Assembly (NCBI GenBank): GCA_910578985.1
Contig: CAJTSF010000009.1
Coordinates: 16,842-80,841 of the forward strand
DNA: 64,000 nucleotides
From: an uncultured Odoribacter sp.
GTDB taxonomy: Bacteria > Bacteroidota > Bacteroidia > Bacteroidales > Marinifilaceae
Reading direction: 5' to 3'
Below are positions 1-11,800 of this stretch, one piece after another. The notes under the pieces were generated by a model that saw only the letters and a list, made by a program, of their open reading frames with translations, did no database searches and was not told the DNA's origin. Numbering within the stretch: the first letter of the stretch is position 1; each line of letters opens with the position of its first letter. The position numbers and the translations under genes are program-made.

Positions 1-167
1 TTATAAGGATCATTCCAAGCATTATTCCACGAGACGCTAAAGTTTAATTGTACTTTTCCGGATTGGTGACGTGCTCGAACAAGCTCGCCATTTACTCGTA
101 CATTATTGGCAAATATATCTACAGATGCCAACCAAAGCAGTATCAGACAAATTATTAACCTATTCAT
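1..167 (-). CDS. FGE-like surface protein paralog, N-terminal fragment (cut by window start)
   Basis: Reading the minus strand from the ATG at 167 gives 55 codons that run off the window at base 1. The product starts with a hydrophobic signal peptide (MNRLIICLILLWL...) ending DIFA, followed by mature NNVRV and then the N-terminal beta-domain hallmark SVSWNNAWNDPY. This is the same opening (NNVR(V/I), then S/N-V-S-W-(E/D)-N-S-W-R-D) as every paralog upstream, so it is almost certainly another member of the family. What its FGE-like and C-terminal modules look like cannot be seen here. A promoter-like sequence lies just upstream at 217-247, and 100 bp separate it from the stop of the previous gene, more than the usual 2-20 bp in the array. 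A preceding in-frame-looking ATG at 171 hits a stop after three codons and is not used. Confidence 0.8.
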   Translation of the reverse strand, partial: MNRLIICLILLWLASVDIFANNVRVNGELVRARHQSGKVQLNFSVSWNNAWNDPY

Positions 168-216
168 ACATACACGTTTATTGAAGCCTATAAGCACAAA
201 AAACCTATATTCGCTG

Positions 217-247
217 CAAATTTATATTATTTATTTAAAAGAACAAC
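217..247 (-). promoter_or_regulatory. Bacteroidetes-type promoter-like sequence upstream of the gene at 167
   Basis: On the minus strand GTTG (247-244) is followed after 19 bases by TAAATTTG (224-217). This matches the Bacteroidetes sigma-ABfr consensus TTTG-N19-TAnnTTTG at all but one position. It would start transcription near 210, leaving a leader of about 43 bases before the ATG at 167. It sits in the 100-bp gap 168-267. A short hairpin (CCATT/AATGG, 247-259) overlaps it but is too weak to call a terminator. Confidence 0.4.
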
Positions 248-267
248 CATTTTTAATGGAGTAACCG

Positions 268-2826
268 TTAGTTTGTTACACTTGTCTCATTTCTCACACA
301 CCGTACACTAATGGCAAAATCCGTGTCTCCTTCATAGGGACGTACTTGATCAGAACCTTTATCAATGGTAATACCAATCGCCGTTCCACCTGTTTTTAAT
401 GTGGATGACCAATAATCACCGGACTCATCTCTTCTTGAATATACTCCTGTCGATGGAGCATAATATCCTGACAACGACAAACGAAGTTTATCTACCAAAG
501 AACTTCCCTCTCCCCGGTCGTTTGCGGCCCTCTCCAAATCATCCCATTCCGCTTTTGTCGGAATATGCCAGCCATTGGGACAAATCCCCTGCACTTTCTC
601 TCCACTTTCTCCTTTAGTTGCAGCGCTCCATGTATAAAGACGCCCATATTTCTCCTCATCCACGCCGCTTGCCTGATAGCTGTCCGGAACATTTATACGC
701 AAGTTGGCTTGCATCCAACAATTTCCATCCTCTCTGGGAATTGTCGCATACGTATTACCATCTGCATCTACGACTAAATCCCCGCAAGACCAACATTTTG
801 AATTGGAATCGGTTTCTTTCGGTGCAATATAAACAGCAATCTCCTGACTTTGTGTACATCCTTCTATCTCCGACTCACAAATCACAGTGACTTCCGTTCC
901 AGCATCACCTAAACTCCTATCCGGAGTATATTCCGCAGCATCAACATCATGATCCTCCTGTCTAATATACTGATTAACCCGCCAACGAATAGTTCCCGCC
1001 TGATGATGGGATGCGCTGATTACACGAGATTCATCACATGCATTCACCGTATCTTTCAAACTGCTCAAATGCAAACCATTATTATGAAAAATCAGTTCCA
1101 CTTCATTGGAAAGTAATTCTCCCCAACGAGAACAAGCTATGCGACGTACATAATAACTGAAAACACCGGGACGGCGAACTGCAGGTTCGTACTCCAAATC
1201 TTTTTGAGTCGCCTGCGGGATTACAGTCCATCGGTTACTATTTCCTTCGCGTACTACCCAACGATAAGAGGTGGTACGAGCGTCTGCCGAAGAAATCTCT
1301 CTCACCTCACCTTTTTCATTCATACATACAACCTGCTTGACCGCACCGATTTGACCGGCAAAACCCGCCGATATGGACCGACAAAACCGACCGCCGCCAT
1401 CTTGTTCATGTCCATCTTCTGAATCCATGTCCAATTTGTCCCTATTGGAAATCTGCAATTTTGTCAAATCCGAACGAAAACCGCCACCACGCCATACGGT
1501 ACCACTCCAAAAGGGTTGTATGTTTCCATTTCCGCATTCGCTTGTAAAATCAACAGTTGCCGCGATACAACATTCTTTCAAATTGCCCGCCATTTCCATA
1601 ATACCCCAAAAAGAAGCTCCTGCTGTTTGCGCCGTACTACCGGAAACAGCAAACGCACCCCCACGCACCGGATTATTTCGCCGATTATTTGCATTTACAT
1701 TCCCCACCCCATCAATCCGCTCATTTAAGGTGCCGATATTTTTTACATCCGCATCGACAATGGCAACTGCTCCGCTTTCCGTTCCCCAAGGATATGCCAA
1801 TGGCCGAGGATATTCCGGAAAAAGTCGGCGACATGCTTTTTCATACTCCAATTCAGACAATGGACGTAAACCGGCCCAAGAAGCATATGAAAACATATCC
1901 ATAGCACTTAAAAAGTTGCAAGCCAAAGCCTGTCCATCTCCATCTTCTCTTGCAATACCATTGTTATTTAAATCATTAATGAAAATCAACGGCGATTCAT
2001 CCTCATTCAAACCCTTTTGCAATTTAATACCATTACGCAGTTTTGGTTCTGGAGAACCAACTCCTCCAAGCTCCACCTCTCCATCAAAAACGAAACGCCC
2101 TTCCGGCATATCATATGTATTGGTTAACACGATTTGCTCGTCTAACGATAGCAAATTTAAAAAATCAACATATTGCCCTTGAGTAATCTCGGTTTTCATA
2201 CAAAAAAAACCATTGTAGCCTTTGGGATACTCGGCAGAAAGATCCAATACAGCACCGGTTTCATCAGAAAAAGACACGGCATCTTCCGAAACAATCAAAT
2301 GAGGTTCCTGCGAACCAGTAACACAAAAAGAACCGGATGCTGCCCCGTCACCCAAATAATATGCACCAGCAGGAATATACACCATCTCTATTCCTTGGAC
2401 AGCAAAATAAAGTTCATTATTTTCCACTTGTCGAGCAGTAATCCCATTGGGGATTTTGCAATTAATCCGACACTGCAAATCAGCCTTACCGTTAACAGGA
2501 GAATCCTGCCATACAAATAAACCGACAACTTCAGAACCTGTCTCTCCAGGCAAATAACCTCCCTGCGGAGCAATTTGATGACCTGTTGGAGAGAAAAACA
2601 AAGGATTCCAAACAGGTTCTTCTTGCGTACGATATTTAACAAACAACCACACCGCATCAAAATTATAACCATCTTGCCAAGAATTGTCCCAAGACAACGA
2701 GAGTGATAAAGTAAAATGATCATCATTTACCCCTACAATCCGCACATCATCACTAATTTTCAGATTGCCGGCATGCAAAGTTGTACACAGCAACATTAAA
2801 CTACAAAGCCAAGTAACTATTTTCAT
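268..2826 (-). CDS. Secreted FGE-like protein with C-terminal FISUMP domain, lacking the discoidin insert
   Basis: An 852-residue secreted protein. Residues 1-19/20 form a signal peptide (cleavage near LHAG/N). Next come the SLSWDNSWQDGYNFDA beta-domain (to about 145), an FGE-sulfatase-like domain from EMVYIPAGAYYLGDG (about 145) through RGGGFRS (about 450), and an Ig-like region (about 500-660). The C-terminal FISUMP domain (TIGR02145, C-type-lectin-like fold, about 675-852) shows DGNTYAT, NCWMQANLR, YGRLYTWSAA, CPNGWHIPTKAEWDDL and a terminal VRCVR. It is the most divergent complete paralog. It has no F5/8C-like insert after GDG, so the FGE-like fold is continuous, and it carries a short tail (NETSVTN) after the FISUMP core. 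The RGG-S position that precedes the catalytic cysteines in real FGE has no cysteine here, so enzymatic activity is unlikely. It starts 7 bp after the giant gene ends and is probably co-transcribed with it. Ligand binding is inferred from the fold only. Confidence 0.85.
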   Translation of the reverse strand: MKIVTWLCSLMLLCTTLHAGNLKISDDVRIVGVNDDHFTLSLSLSWDNSWQDGYNFDAVWLFVKYRTQEEPVWNPLFFSPTGHQIAPQGGYLPGETGSEVVGLFVWQDSPVNGKADLQCRINCKIPNGITARQVENNELYFAVQGIEMVYIPAGAYYLGDGAASGSFCVTGSQEPHLIVSEDAVSFSDETGAVLDLSAEYPKGYNGFFCMKTEITQGQYVDFLNLLSLDEQIVLTNTYDMPEGRFVFDGEVELGGVGSPEPKLRNGIKLQKGLNEDESPLIFINDLNNNGIAREDGDGQALACNFLSAMDMFSYASWAGLRPLSELEYEKACRRLFPEYPRPLAYPWGTESGAVAIVDADVKNIGTLNERIDGVGNVNANNRRNNPVRGGAFAVSGSTAQTAGASFWGIMEMAGNLKECCIAATVDFTSECGNGNIQPFWSGTVWRGGGFRSDLTKLQISNRDKLDMDSEDGHEQDGGGRFCRSISAGFAGQIGAVKQVVCMNEKGEVREISSADARTTSYRWVVREGNSNRWTVIPQATQKDLEYEPAVRRPGVFSYYVRRIACSRWGELLSNEVELIFHNNGLHLSSLKDTVNACDESRVISASHHQAGTIRWRVNQYIRQEDHDVDAAEYTPDRSLGDAGTEVTVICESEIEGCTQSQEIAVYIAPKETDSNSKCWSCGDLVVDADGNTYATIPREDGNCWMQANLRINVPDSYQASGVDEEKYGRLYTWSAATKGESGEKVQGICPNGWHIPTKAEWDDLERAANDRGEGSSLVDKLRLSLSGYYAPSTGVYSRRDESGDYWSSTLKTGGTAIGITIDKGSDQVRPYEGDTDFAISVRCVRNETSVTN

Positions 2827-2833
2827 ATTCTCT

Positions 2834-5800
2834 CTATTTATTACTATTGGAAGGGACCGGCGAATACTTATCCCTATTTTCTTGTATCAATTTCAAATCG
2901 GCTCCCCATTCTCCTTCACCCAACCAACCGTCGATTTTTCCATCAAAATTCAAATCCCAAAACAATAATTCATAATCTACTTCCCGACCTTTTTGCTCTA
3001 AAAGATAATATACCTGATCAAATACAGAAATCAACAAGTTATCATTATCATCACCAGGAACCATTAAACAAATACCGTTTTCCAAAACAATCATTTGATC
3101 ACTCAGATTGCCGGAACCATTAACATACAAAGTCTCTCCCTTTGTAAAATCAACGACTGCCACCTCACTGCCCCGTTTCCCAGACAAAGAATAAGCAAGT
3201 TTGGACATAATAGGCAAGTGATTCCGCTGATAAACAACAATGTAATAGTTTTTCTTCAACAAAGAGGTATAAGCACTAATCGGGAAACCAATGTATTCAT
3301 CACCTGACGAAGAAATAACCGTACCATCGCTTAACAACAAACACTCCTGAGTTACCCAGGGTTTAGAATCCAAACCTTCCCGCAATTCCAAAGTTATCCA
3401 ATCAATAATCTCACGCCCGCCTGTTTCCGGGAAATGTTGCAAGTCTTTCAATGGCAGATAAGTTTGAATCTGACTCTTCATCGTTCCGGTTGCAACATCA
3501 TAAGGTCCACCCAAAAATACTTTACAACGAATAAAGCCGGTATCTGCCACCTCTACAACAACAGAATCGGAGACTTTTGCATCACAATAACCGTTGGTTG
3601 CCGTAAAATAATAAGTTCCCATTACATTGGTCTGCAATAATGTATCCGCAGCAGTCGTTACATTTAACATCTGAGATTCCTCTTCATTTCTTCTCATATA
3701 AACCTGCCAAGGGAAAGTTCTCTCTTTATTGAGCAAATGAATGTTCACTCGCTCTTTAGAAGATATGACAAATTCTTTCTTATCGGTTACCCAATGATTG
3801 TCATTCTCATTCCGCGCCTTTACCTCTATAGCCGGTGTTCCATGGAAATAAACAGTATCGGAAACCTCCGGATAAGCCAAACATTTGAATTTATCGGATA
3901 TTTCTACAATCCGGTACACATGATAATCATCCGAAGCTAAACCGACAGCATTTAAAGAATAAGCCTTTAAAGAAGTAAACGCCTTATTTAAAGTCTGTTT
4001 TGTCGGTTTTTCTACATTACGCTTATATTTTGTAATCTCATAACGAACATTAAGAGTAGGCATTCCTGACGGAACAAGTTGTACTGTGGTCTTTTCTCCC
4101 GGACAAAGATGTTTATTCTCTATCTGTATCGCCACACCAGGTTTAGGTGCCACATCCAATTCTACACTTTGACGACTGACACAACGATTGGCATCCGTAT
4201 AGGTATAGGTTACCACATATTTGCCCTCTTCTTGATTAAATAAACCATCTTTCAAGGTGTCTTGTCCCATGGTATAAATACCGCCAAGAGGCATTGTCGA
4301 CAATAATTCATCTAACGACTGTTCACAACCGGATATTTTTCCGGAAGGCGTCTTCAGAGAAATAACTGTCGGACGATTTACCGTAATTTGAGCTTCTCCA
4401 TGGATATGTTCCGATGCCACCTCACAAAGTTCATTTTCATAATTATCCAATACAACAAGGCGTTCAATCGCATAACTGTCGGAAACCCGTCCAACAAAAG
4501 AAAGCATGGTATCACGGTTATAAATAATCAAGTCAGCATTCCCGAACAGATTATGTGCCGGTTGGTCGTCACTTAATTGTTTCAACGACACTTTCCAAGG
4601 TGCCACTCCGCCGACAATCTCCAAATGCATCCGAACTGTATCACCAAAACAAACAGTCGTATCACCGCTCAATGTTCCACTAATAGGTACTTCACTGATA
4701 TTTAACGTAAAGTATTTCTTAATCTGGTCATTTTCAAAATTCGGATTTTCGGCTCCAACAGCTTTCAGATACCAGAAATGATAACGTCCGGGGTGATTTA
4801 ATCCACGGATGGTATCCGTCAAGCGATCCGTTACTGTTACAAGTACCTCATTGTTCCCGTCAGGAGCAACAGCACCCTCCGGATACCTGTATCCATACGT
4901 CCAAGGAGCCGCTCCGTTTACCAAACTAACAACAACTTCATTTTCATCCGTTGCACAAATCGTCAATTCATTTGTACTCAAATGAAGCTTCGGAACCTCT
5001 TTCACTCGAATCAACAATGTATCAGAAGATAAGAAACCACAATTATTATAGACATCACACCATATCCGGCAACTGTCGAAAGCCATATCAATTTCATCAA
5101 ACTGAATAGCAGAGAAAGATTCCAAGTCCGGCGCGAACGTTTCTTTTACCTGTGTACGACCATCCCGATAGCTAAGCGTCCAACGATAATGCAAATTCAA
5201 ACCGGAAGCCCTTACCGTATCCGTCAATTCATTTCCATCCATAATTTCTCTCAATGAAGATAAATCTCTTATCATCATCGGGATGGAATAGTCAAATTGT
5301 GTATAAATAGAATCAGTCTTGAGTCCGCATTCATTGGTTATATCTACATAATATACTCCGTTGGAGACTGTTTTATGTACAACATTTATAGCATCCTGAT
5401 CTTCATATTCAAGCAATTCCACCAATTCATCACTACCAACCGGCTTAAACTTCCAACGATAAGAAGCTACAAAATCACTCGTATGTTGTACTTTCACCTC
5501 AGTAACTTCTTCACTTGAACAACCGAGTAAGGAATCCTGCAACGGATTTTCAGGTTGTTTTCGAACGACAGAGATATGTACCTGTGCTGCCTGAGGAACA
5601 CATTTATTATGGTATTCTACAATATAATCCATCTCCATTTCTGCCATAGAAAGAACTGGTAATTGTAGTGTATCTGCCGTACTGACAGGCACTCCATATT
5701 TCGTCCAACGATAAATAACACCTGCAGAGGGCTGAACGTCCAATTTCAATACGGGAGCTGTTCCTTCGCAGAAATATTGTTCATCAACCCAATTTTCTGC

Positions 5801-8800
5801 AATAACAGGCTGAACATCAACTTTCAAATGTCCGATTTCAAACATTTCACCCTTAGGTAAACATAAATTAGTAAGACGAACACTATACGTTCCACTATCT
5901 GACTCAGCAATATTTCTAATACTCAAATCAATGCGATTCTCACCCACCAATTCTTTATCATTATGGAACCATTGAATAGCATCTGTCGTTTCCAACATCA
6001 ATGAGTAATCCATACCAACACACAACGTGTCTTTCTTTACATCTATTTCAACAACAGGCAATTCTAATATTCTCAACACCATCTCCCCAGCATTCACACT
6101 ACCGCAATGATTAGATACATCACATGTAATAATGCAACTATCATATTTAGCCTCCATACGAGGAATCAACAATTCTTGACCGTTTTGTTGTTCAACAGTT
6201 CCATCCTGCAAAGTCAATGTCCAGTTGTAATGAAGTAATTTTCCTTCTGCATATTGAGTAATTCCCAAAGTAGTTCCTACACAAATCGTCGTATCTCTTA
6301 ATACGGATTTCAAAACAGGAGCTGTTGTCACACTCATATAAAGACTATCACTCTTTTCACCACAAACATTGGTCGCCACGTAATAGTATAAACCCGAATT
6401 TTCCTGGCTTAATCCGATCTTCAAACTATCAGTTGCTTCCCCATATTCGACAACTTCAGATTCTTCAGTTGCCTGATAGTACCAACGGAAACTAGCATCG
6501 AAATTATTGGTAGAAACAAGTGGAATAACCGTATCTGCCTCTGTTACGCAAGCAACAATATCATGCAATGGAGCTATCCGTATGGAATCTTTTACAAAGA
6601 TTGACATGTCTAAAGAATCACTATGACACGCATTTTCATAAACCACCCGAATATTTCGTTCACTCTTACCTCCTTCTATTCTACCTAATTCAAGTCGATA
6701 ATCATTACCTAACACTTGTTCACCCTCCAACCAAGTATAAGAAGCTCTATCCGGTTGCGTTGTTTGAATAAAAAGATTAACTGGCTCGCCTTCGCATACG
6801 ACACGTGAAAGATCAGAGGTATTCAACACCTGCAAAGGTTCATCCACATTCAAATGCAGCACCTCCAAAATTTGATGTTCACCACCACAAGCATTACTTA
6901 CTCGCACAGTATAAGAACCCGAATCAGACATAATTACTTTGGGAATAATCAATTCTTTGGTATTATTACTCAAATTCTTCCCATCCAAAAACCAAGCAAC
7001 CTCATCTACTGTATTTAACTGAATCCCCAAAGAATCTCCGGTACACAATGTTTTAATGGAGGGTTCCAATCCATCTACTTTAGGAACAGACTGTACTCTT
7101 ATTTCCATCGTATCGCTATAAACGGTTTGGCAGCTATTACTTACCATGCAATAAATTCGACTTCTGTCATATTGAGAAGTAATATTATTCCGTTTCAATA
7201 CTGCTATGCCTTCAAAATCATCAATTGTAACCGTTTCTCCGCCAACAGTACCATCGGCAAACTCAATAATCCAACGACATTTCAAATTTCCTCCTCTTGC
7301 ATGCAATTTCAACCCCATCGCATTGCCTTGACAAATCACCGTATCTTTCAGGTCGGCAATGATTTCCGGAATACTGTCAATTACGATTTTCACCGTATCC
7401 GTTACCGCTTCACAAACATTATCCGCCGTATAATAATAATATCCTGCACTCTTTGAAGTCAACGGTATCATTACCGTATCAGCAGAAGACAAGCGAGTAG
7501 ATAATGCTCCACGTACCGGTACATAGAACCAAGTGAAACGACCATTCATGCCTTCGTTGTATTCCAGACGTAATGTAGTGCTCTCCGCTATTCCGGCACA
7601 ATAAATCAAAGAATCAGGCAGAGGTTCCACTTGTGGCTTACGGTCAATTTCTACTTTCATCTCCGCTTTCTGTTCTCCACAAGCATTTTTATAAACGACT
7701 TGATATGTATAACCATTAGCCCGATAATTCAACTTACCGGTACTTAACGTTGAGGTATTACCTTTCAATTCATCGTCCAGCGTCCATGAATAAGAAACCC
7801 GTTTTTTAGGAGTTACTTCTATTTGTAATGCCGTACTACTACCTTCACAGATTGTCTGAATTTCAGGTGAAGCATCTGTTCGAACCAAAACAGAATCTAC
7901 TAACAAATGACAAACTTCATACTGCACTCTATCCAACACGCATTTATTGCGCAAAACTACAGAATATACCCCTTCTTGTTGCTCGGAAACATTTTTTAAT
8001 CGATAAATACTACCTGAACCTAAGCGTTGCGTCTTAAAATACCAATCTACAGTTACTCCCCCTTTAACAGGCACCTGCAATATATAATCCGTACCTAAAC
8101 ATACCGTATCTATCCGAGATTGGAAATCAGTCAATTCCGGAACATCCAAAACAGTAATCTTTACTGTATCAGAAGTCAACTTAGTACCTTCAGGCAAACA
8201 ATCATTATATACATCACACCAAACATAACTACCATCATAGCTAAGATCTACAGCAGGCATGTCAAAAATTGAATGGGAATGGAAAGCATGCTCCATGGAC
8301 TCCCGAGTTTCACGTGCTCCATCAGACTTGACAATAGTCCAAACATATCTCAACCCGCCACCACGAGCAAACAATTCTATGTTTACATCTTCACCGGCGC
8401 ATATTTCCACATTTTCCAGATGATTTTCCAATACCGGAATACTATCGACACGAATCATGCTCATATTGGTCAAGCCATCCGGACAAGCATTTATAATCTT
8501 ACATGAATAATATCCACTATTCGAAGGCTGAAGCAATACTTTTAATGTATCATCCGTTCCCACTATAGTACGCGATTCTTCTCCCAGTTTATCAAATGCC
8601 GTATAATACCATTCATAAGTAGCATCCAATTCCGGATCTTGATTTAAACGCAATACAGTGTCCCGCAAAATTCCATCAGCACAAGATAAAATTTGTTCGG
8701 GAAGTTGATCAAAAGTAATATGTTTATCCGCTTTAATATAGAAATCAAAAGTATCAATACTACAAGCGTTCCGATAAATCACAGAATACACTAATGTGTC

Positions 8801-11800
8801 AGGACTATATGTCAATGATTCTATCCAATAGAATTGTCCTCCTCCATTTTCCAATTTCCGACCGTTATGCCTCCATTCGTATTCCACTCCCTCAACATTC
8901 GGTTGTACTACAATTTCCAAATCAACTTCATCACCTTCACATTTCCTTACAAAGCGATCTGTGTGATTTACAACTTCCAATTCCGTATCTACCCGCAATT
9001 CTGCTACCGGATAAGAAGCACTTAATTGACAAGGATTTTTAGCTTTCACACTATAAATACCGGCATCCTTTGAAGTTACCGCATCCACTTGATATACTTC
9101 TCCCTTTCCGACTTCTATTCCATCCAAATACCAATATATCGTGTCATTAGAAGTAACTGTAAGAGTATAAGGTTCACCTTGACATAACGCATCCTGCTTT
9201 TCTTTGATAGATAATGTTGGAACCGTATTGAAATAAACGCCACAAGTATCATATACTCCTCCACAATCTTCATTCCATGCGTAACATACATACAGTCCTT
9301 CATTTTTCTCTTTTGTTGCTCCCTTAAGTACCAATGACTGCTCAGTACCCAAAATCTCTCGATCATTAGTCACTGCATACCACTTGAAATTCTCTGCTAT
9401 GGCACCACTTATCAGAATAATATCGGTTTCATCACTATCGCAAATATGCTGGTCAGGCATCTTTCTCTCCAATTTAGCTACATCCCGAACTATCAATTCT
9501 ATATCGACTGAATTGGAACCACATGTATTGGACAGTACACAACGATAATAACCAAAATCTTCCATTCCCAACTGGTCGATATTATAAAAATTCTCGCTCG
9601 AACGTGGTTTAACTACCACATCATTATGCAACCACTCATAATGAACGCCACATCCAAGTCCGCTGGCAACTAAACTCAGTTTCTGCCCTGCACAAATTCT
9701 CTGATCGGGAGTATGGATAATAGAATCAATATCCGTTTCTTTTATTACCGTAATCGTATTTTGCATCGGTGAAGTACAACCGGTTAATGTATCCAAAGCA
9801 ACAACGGAATATACATTCCCGCTTGCTTCGTCAGCTCCGGTACGACACTCTTTACCTACTAATTGATCCCATTTGACACTTCCTTGACCTCCCCAATAAG
9901 TTTTTCCTGTTGCCTCCCCATTCAAATAAAGTTCATACTGCACTCCCATATCAGTCTGCGCTAAAAGAACTTCTGCTACAGGTCCTTCGCGGTAACAATA
10001 ATTTGCCCGATCGCTTTCCAATACATATTGATTGATCGGACGGGGATTGATCAAACTAAGCCTGTTTTGGAAAGTATATTCACACTCCGTAGCACCTGCA
10101 GCAACAGCCCTCCGTTTTGCTACGACATAATAATTTCCTGTCCGATGGACTGCTCCAAATGTTAAACGTTCTCCAGTTCCATCAAGCATTTGTATCTCTT
10201 CCGGCTGTCCGTTATTTTCATACATTAAGGTGTAGGTCACATTCAACTCACTGCTTTCCATAAAAATAACAGTCTGCTCCCCTGCACAGAGATATTCGTC
10301 TCCATCCGTAACTAAAGCAAATTCCTGCGGGAATGGATCGGCAATCAAAACGACAGAATCTTGACGCTCACATTGAGTTTCTGGATTCAAAACATAAACA
10401 GTATATGTTCCAGATACATTCAATACCACTGGCTGCCCATTTTCTCCCGAAAATATGAATGCCCCTCCATCTCCGGTTTGCTCGGACAACATCACATCTT
10501 TCCACAATTCATACTGCATGCCTACTTGGGAAGATAATACTTTTAAGGAAACTCCTACTCCATTCTCACAAATATGCAACTCCCGATATTCCGGTTCAAA
10601 TGCAGGCATAGGATTGACATGTAAGATTACGGTATCTGGCATAACGACATTACATCCGTACAATGTCGTTACGGTATAAGTTCCCGCTTCCTTCAATTTA
10701 CCTAATAAAATAGCCTCTCCTGTTCCCTCTATAGGTTGTCCGACCACTAAATGTCCCGGCTCTGTTTGAAGGGTGTAATATACTCCTTTCTGACTGCCAG
10801 ATAAAGTCACAGATTGTTCCTCTCCTTCGCAAAGTATATGCTCGCCTTTTTCAAGAATATTAAACTGTTCCGGACTTTCCTGTACTGCCCAAGCGCCGTA
10901 TTCCTGTACGCAACCGCTTATACGATGCTTTGCCTGCACGGTATAAAGTCCAATAGCATCTTGTGGATTGAATTTAGTTTTATTGCGATCGGCTTGACTA
11001 GTTGTAATAGAATCCAAACAAATGTCATCACAATACAGATAATAACACCCTTTAGATCTATCACGTCCTCCGGTAATAACTACTTCCATCATTTTCCCTT
11101 CCGCCGGCAAGCATATTCCTTCTGCATTGATTGTAATCGGATCCAACATATCGCCGACAAACACTTTCACCGAATCCATCACTAATTGACAAGCTGAGGA
11201 ATCGACTTCTGCTACTACAACATAGTTGCCGGTCTCCTTAAAGTAACCAAAATTCAAAGCTGCCCCCGTGCCTGCTAATTCAGCTTTCGCTTTCTCCAAA
11301 TAAACTCCATAATCTCCATTTTGCATCAATAAACGATAAGTGACTCCAAGCTCACTACCTGACAATACAAAAGAGCAGGAATCTCCTGGACATAATTGTC
11401 GTTCATTCTCTCCTTGCAAAGCAAATACGACTGGTAACGGTAAAGCTTCCACTTGAACTGTTGCAATCTGATGATCTTCAGCACAAGCATTGATAGCATG
11501 CAATTCATACATTCCAACTTGAATCGGAGCATCTTCCCATCTATCCCAACTCAATACATTTCCCGATAAAGTATCGCTGCTCATACCATTACTTCGAAAA
11601 TAGTAACTCCATCCCGCTGCACCACATGAATAAGTAAGAGTCACTCCATCTTCACTTTCTGCACAAAAATCTCCCACGACTAAAGGCTCACAAGTTCCCA
11701 AGGGCTCAACGACAACAACACTGTCAAGCATAGTTGTCGAACACTTCGTATTTATATTTTCAGCCACTATTCGGTATATACCCGGCATTGTTTGTGCACC

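Noticed and set aside
247..259. CCATT-TTT-AATGG hairpin after the gene ending at 268
   Set aside because: Five base pairs of mostly A/T without a U-tract on the minus strand is too weak for an intrinsic terminator, and it overlaps the promoter-like box.
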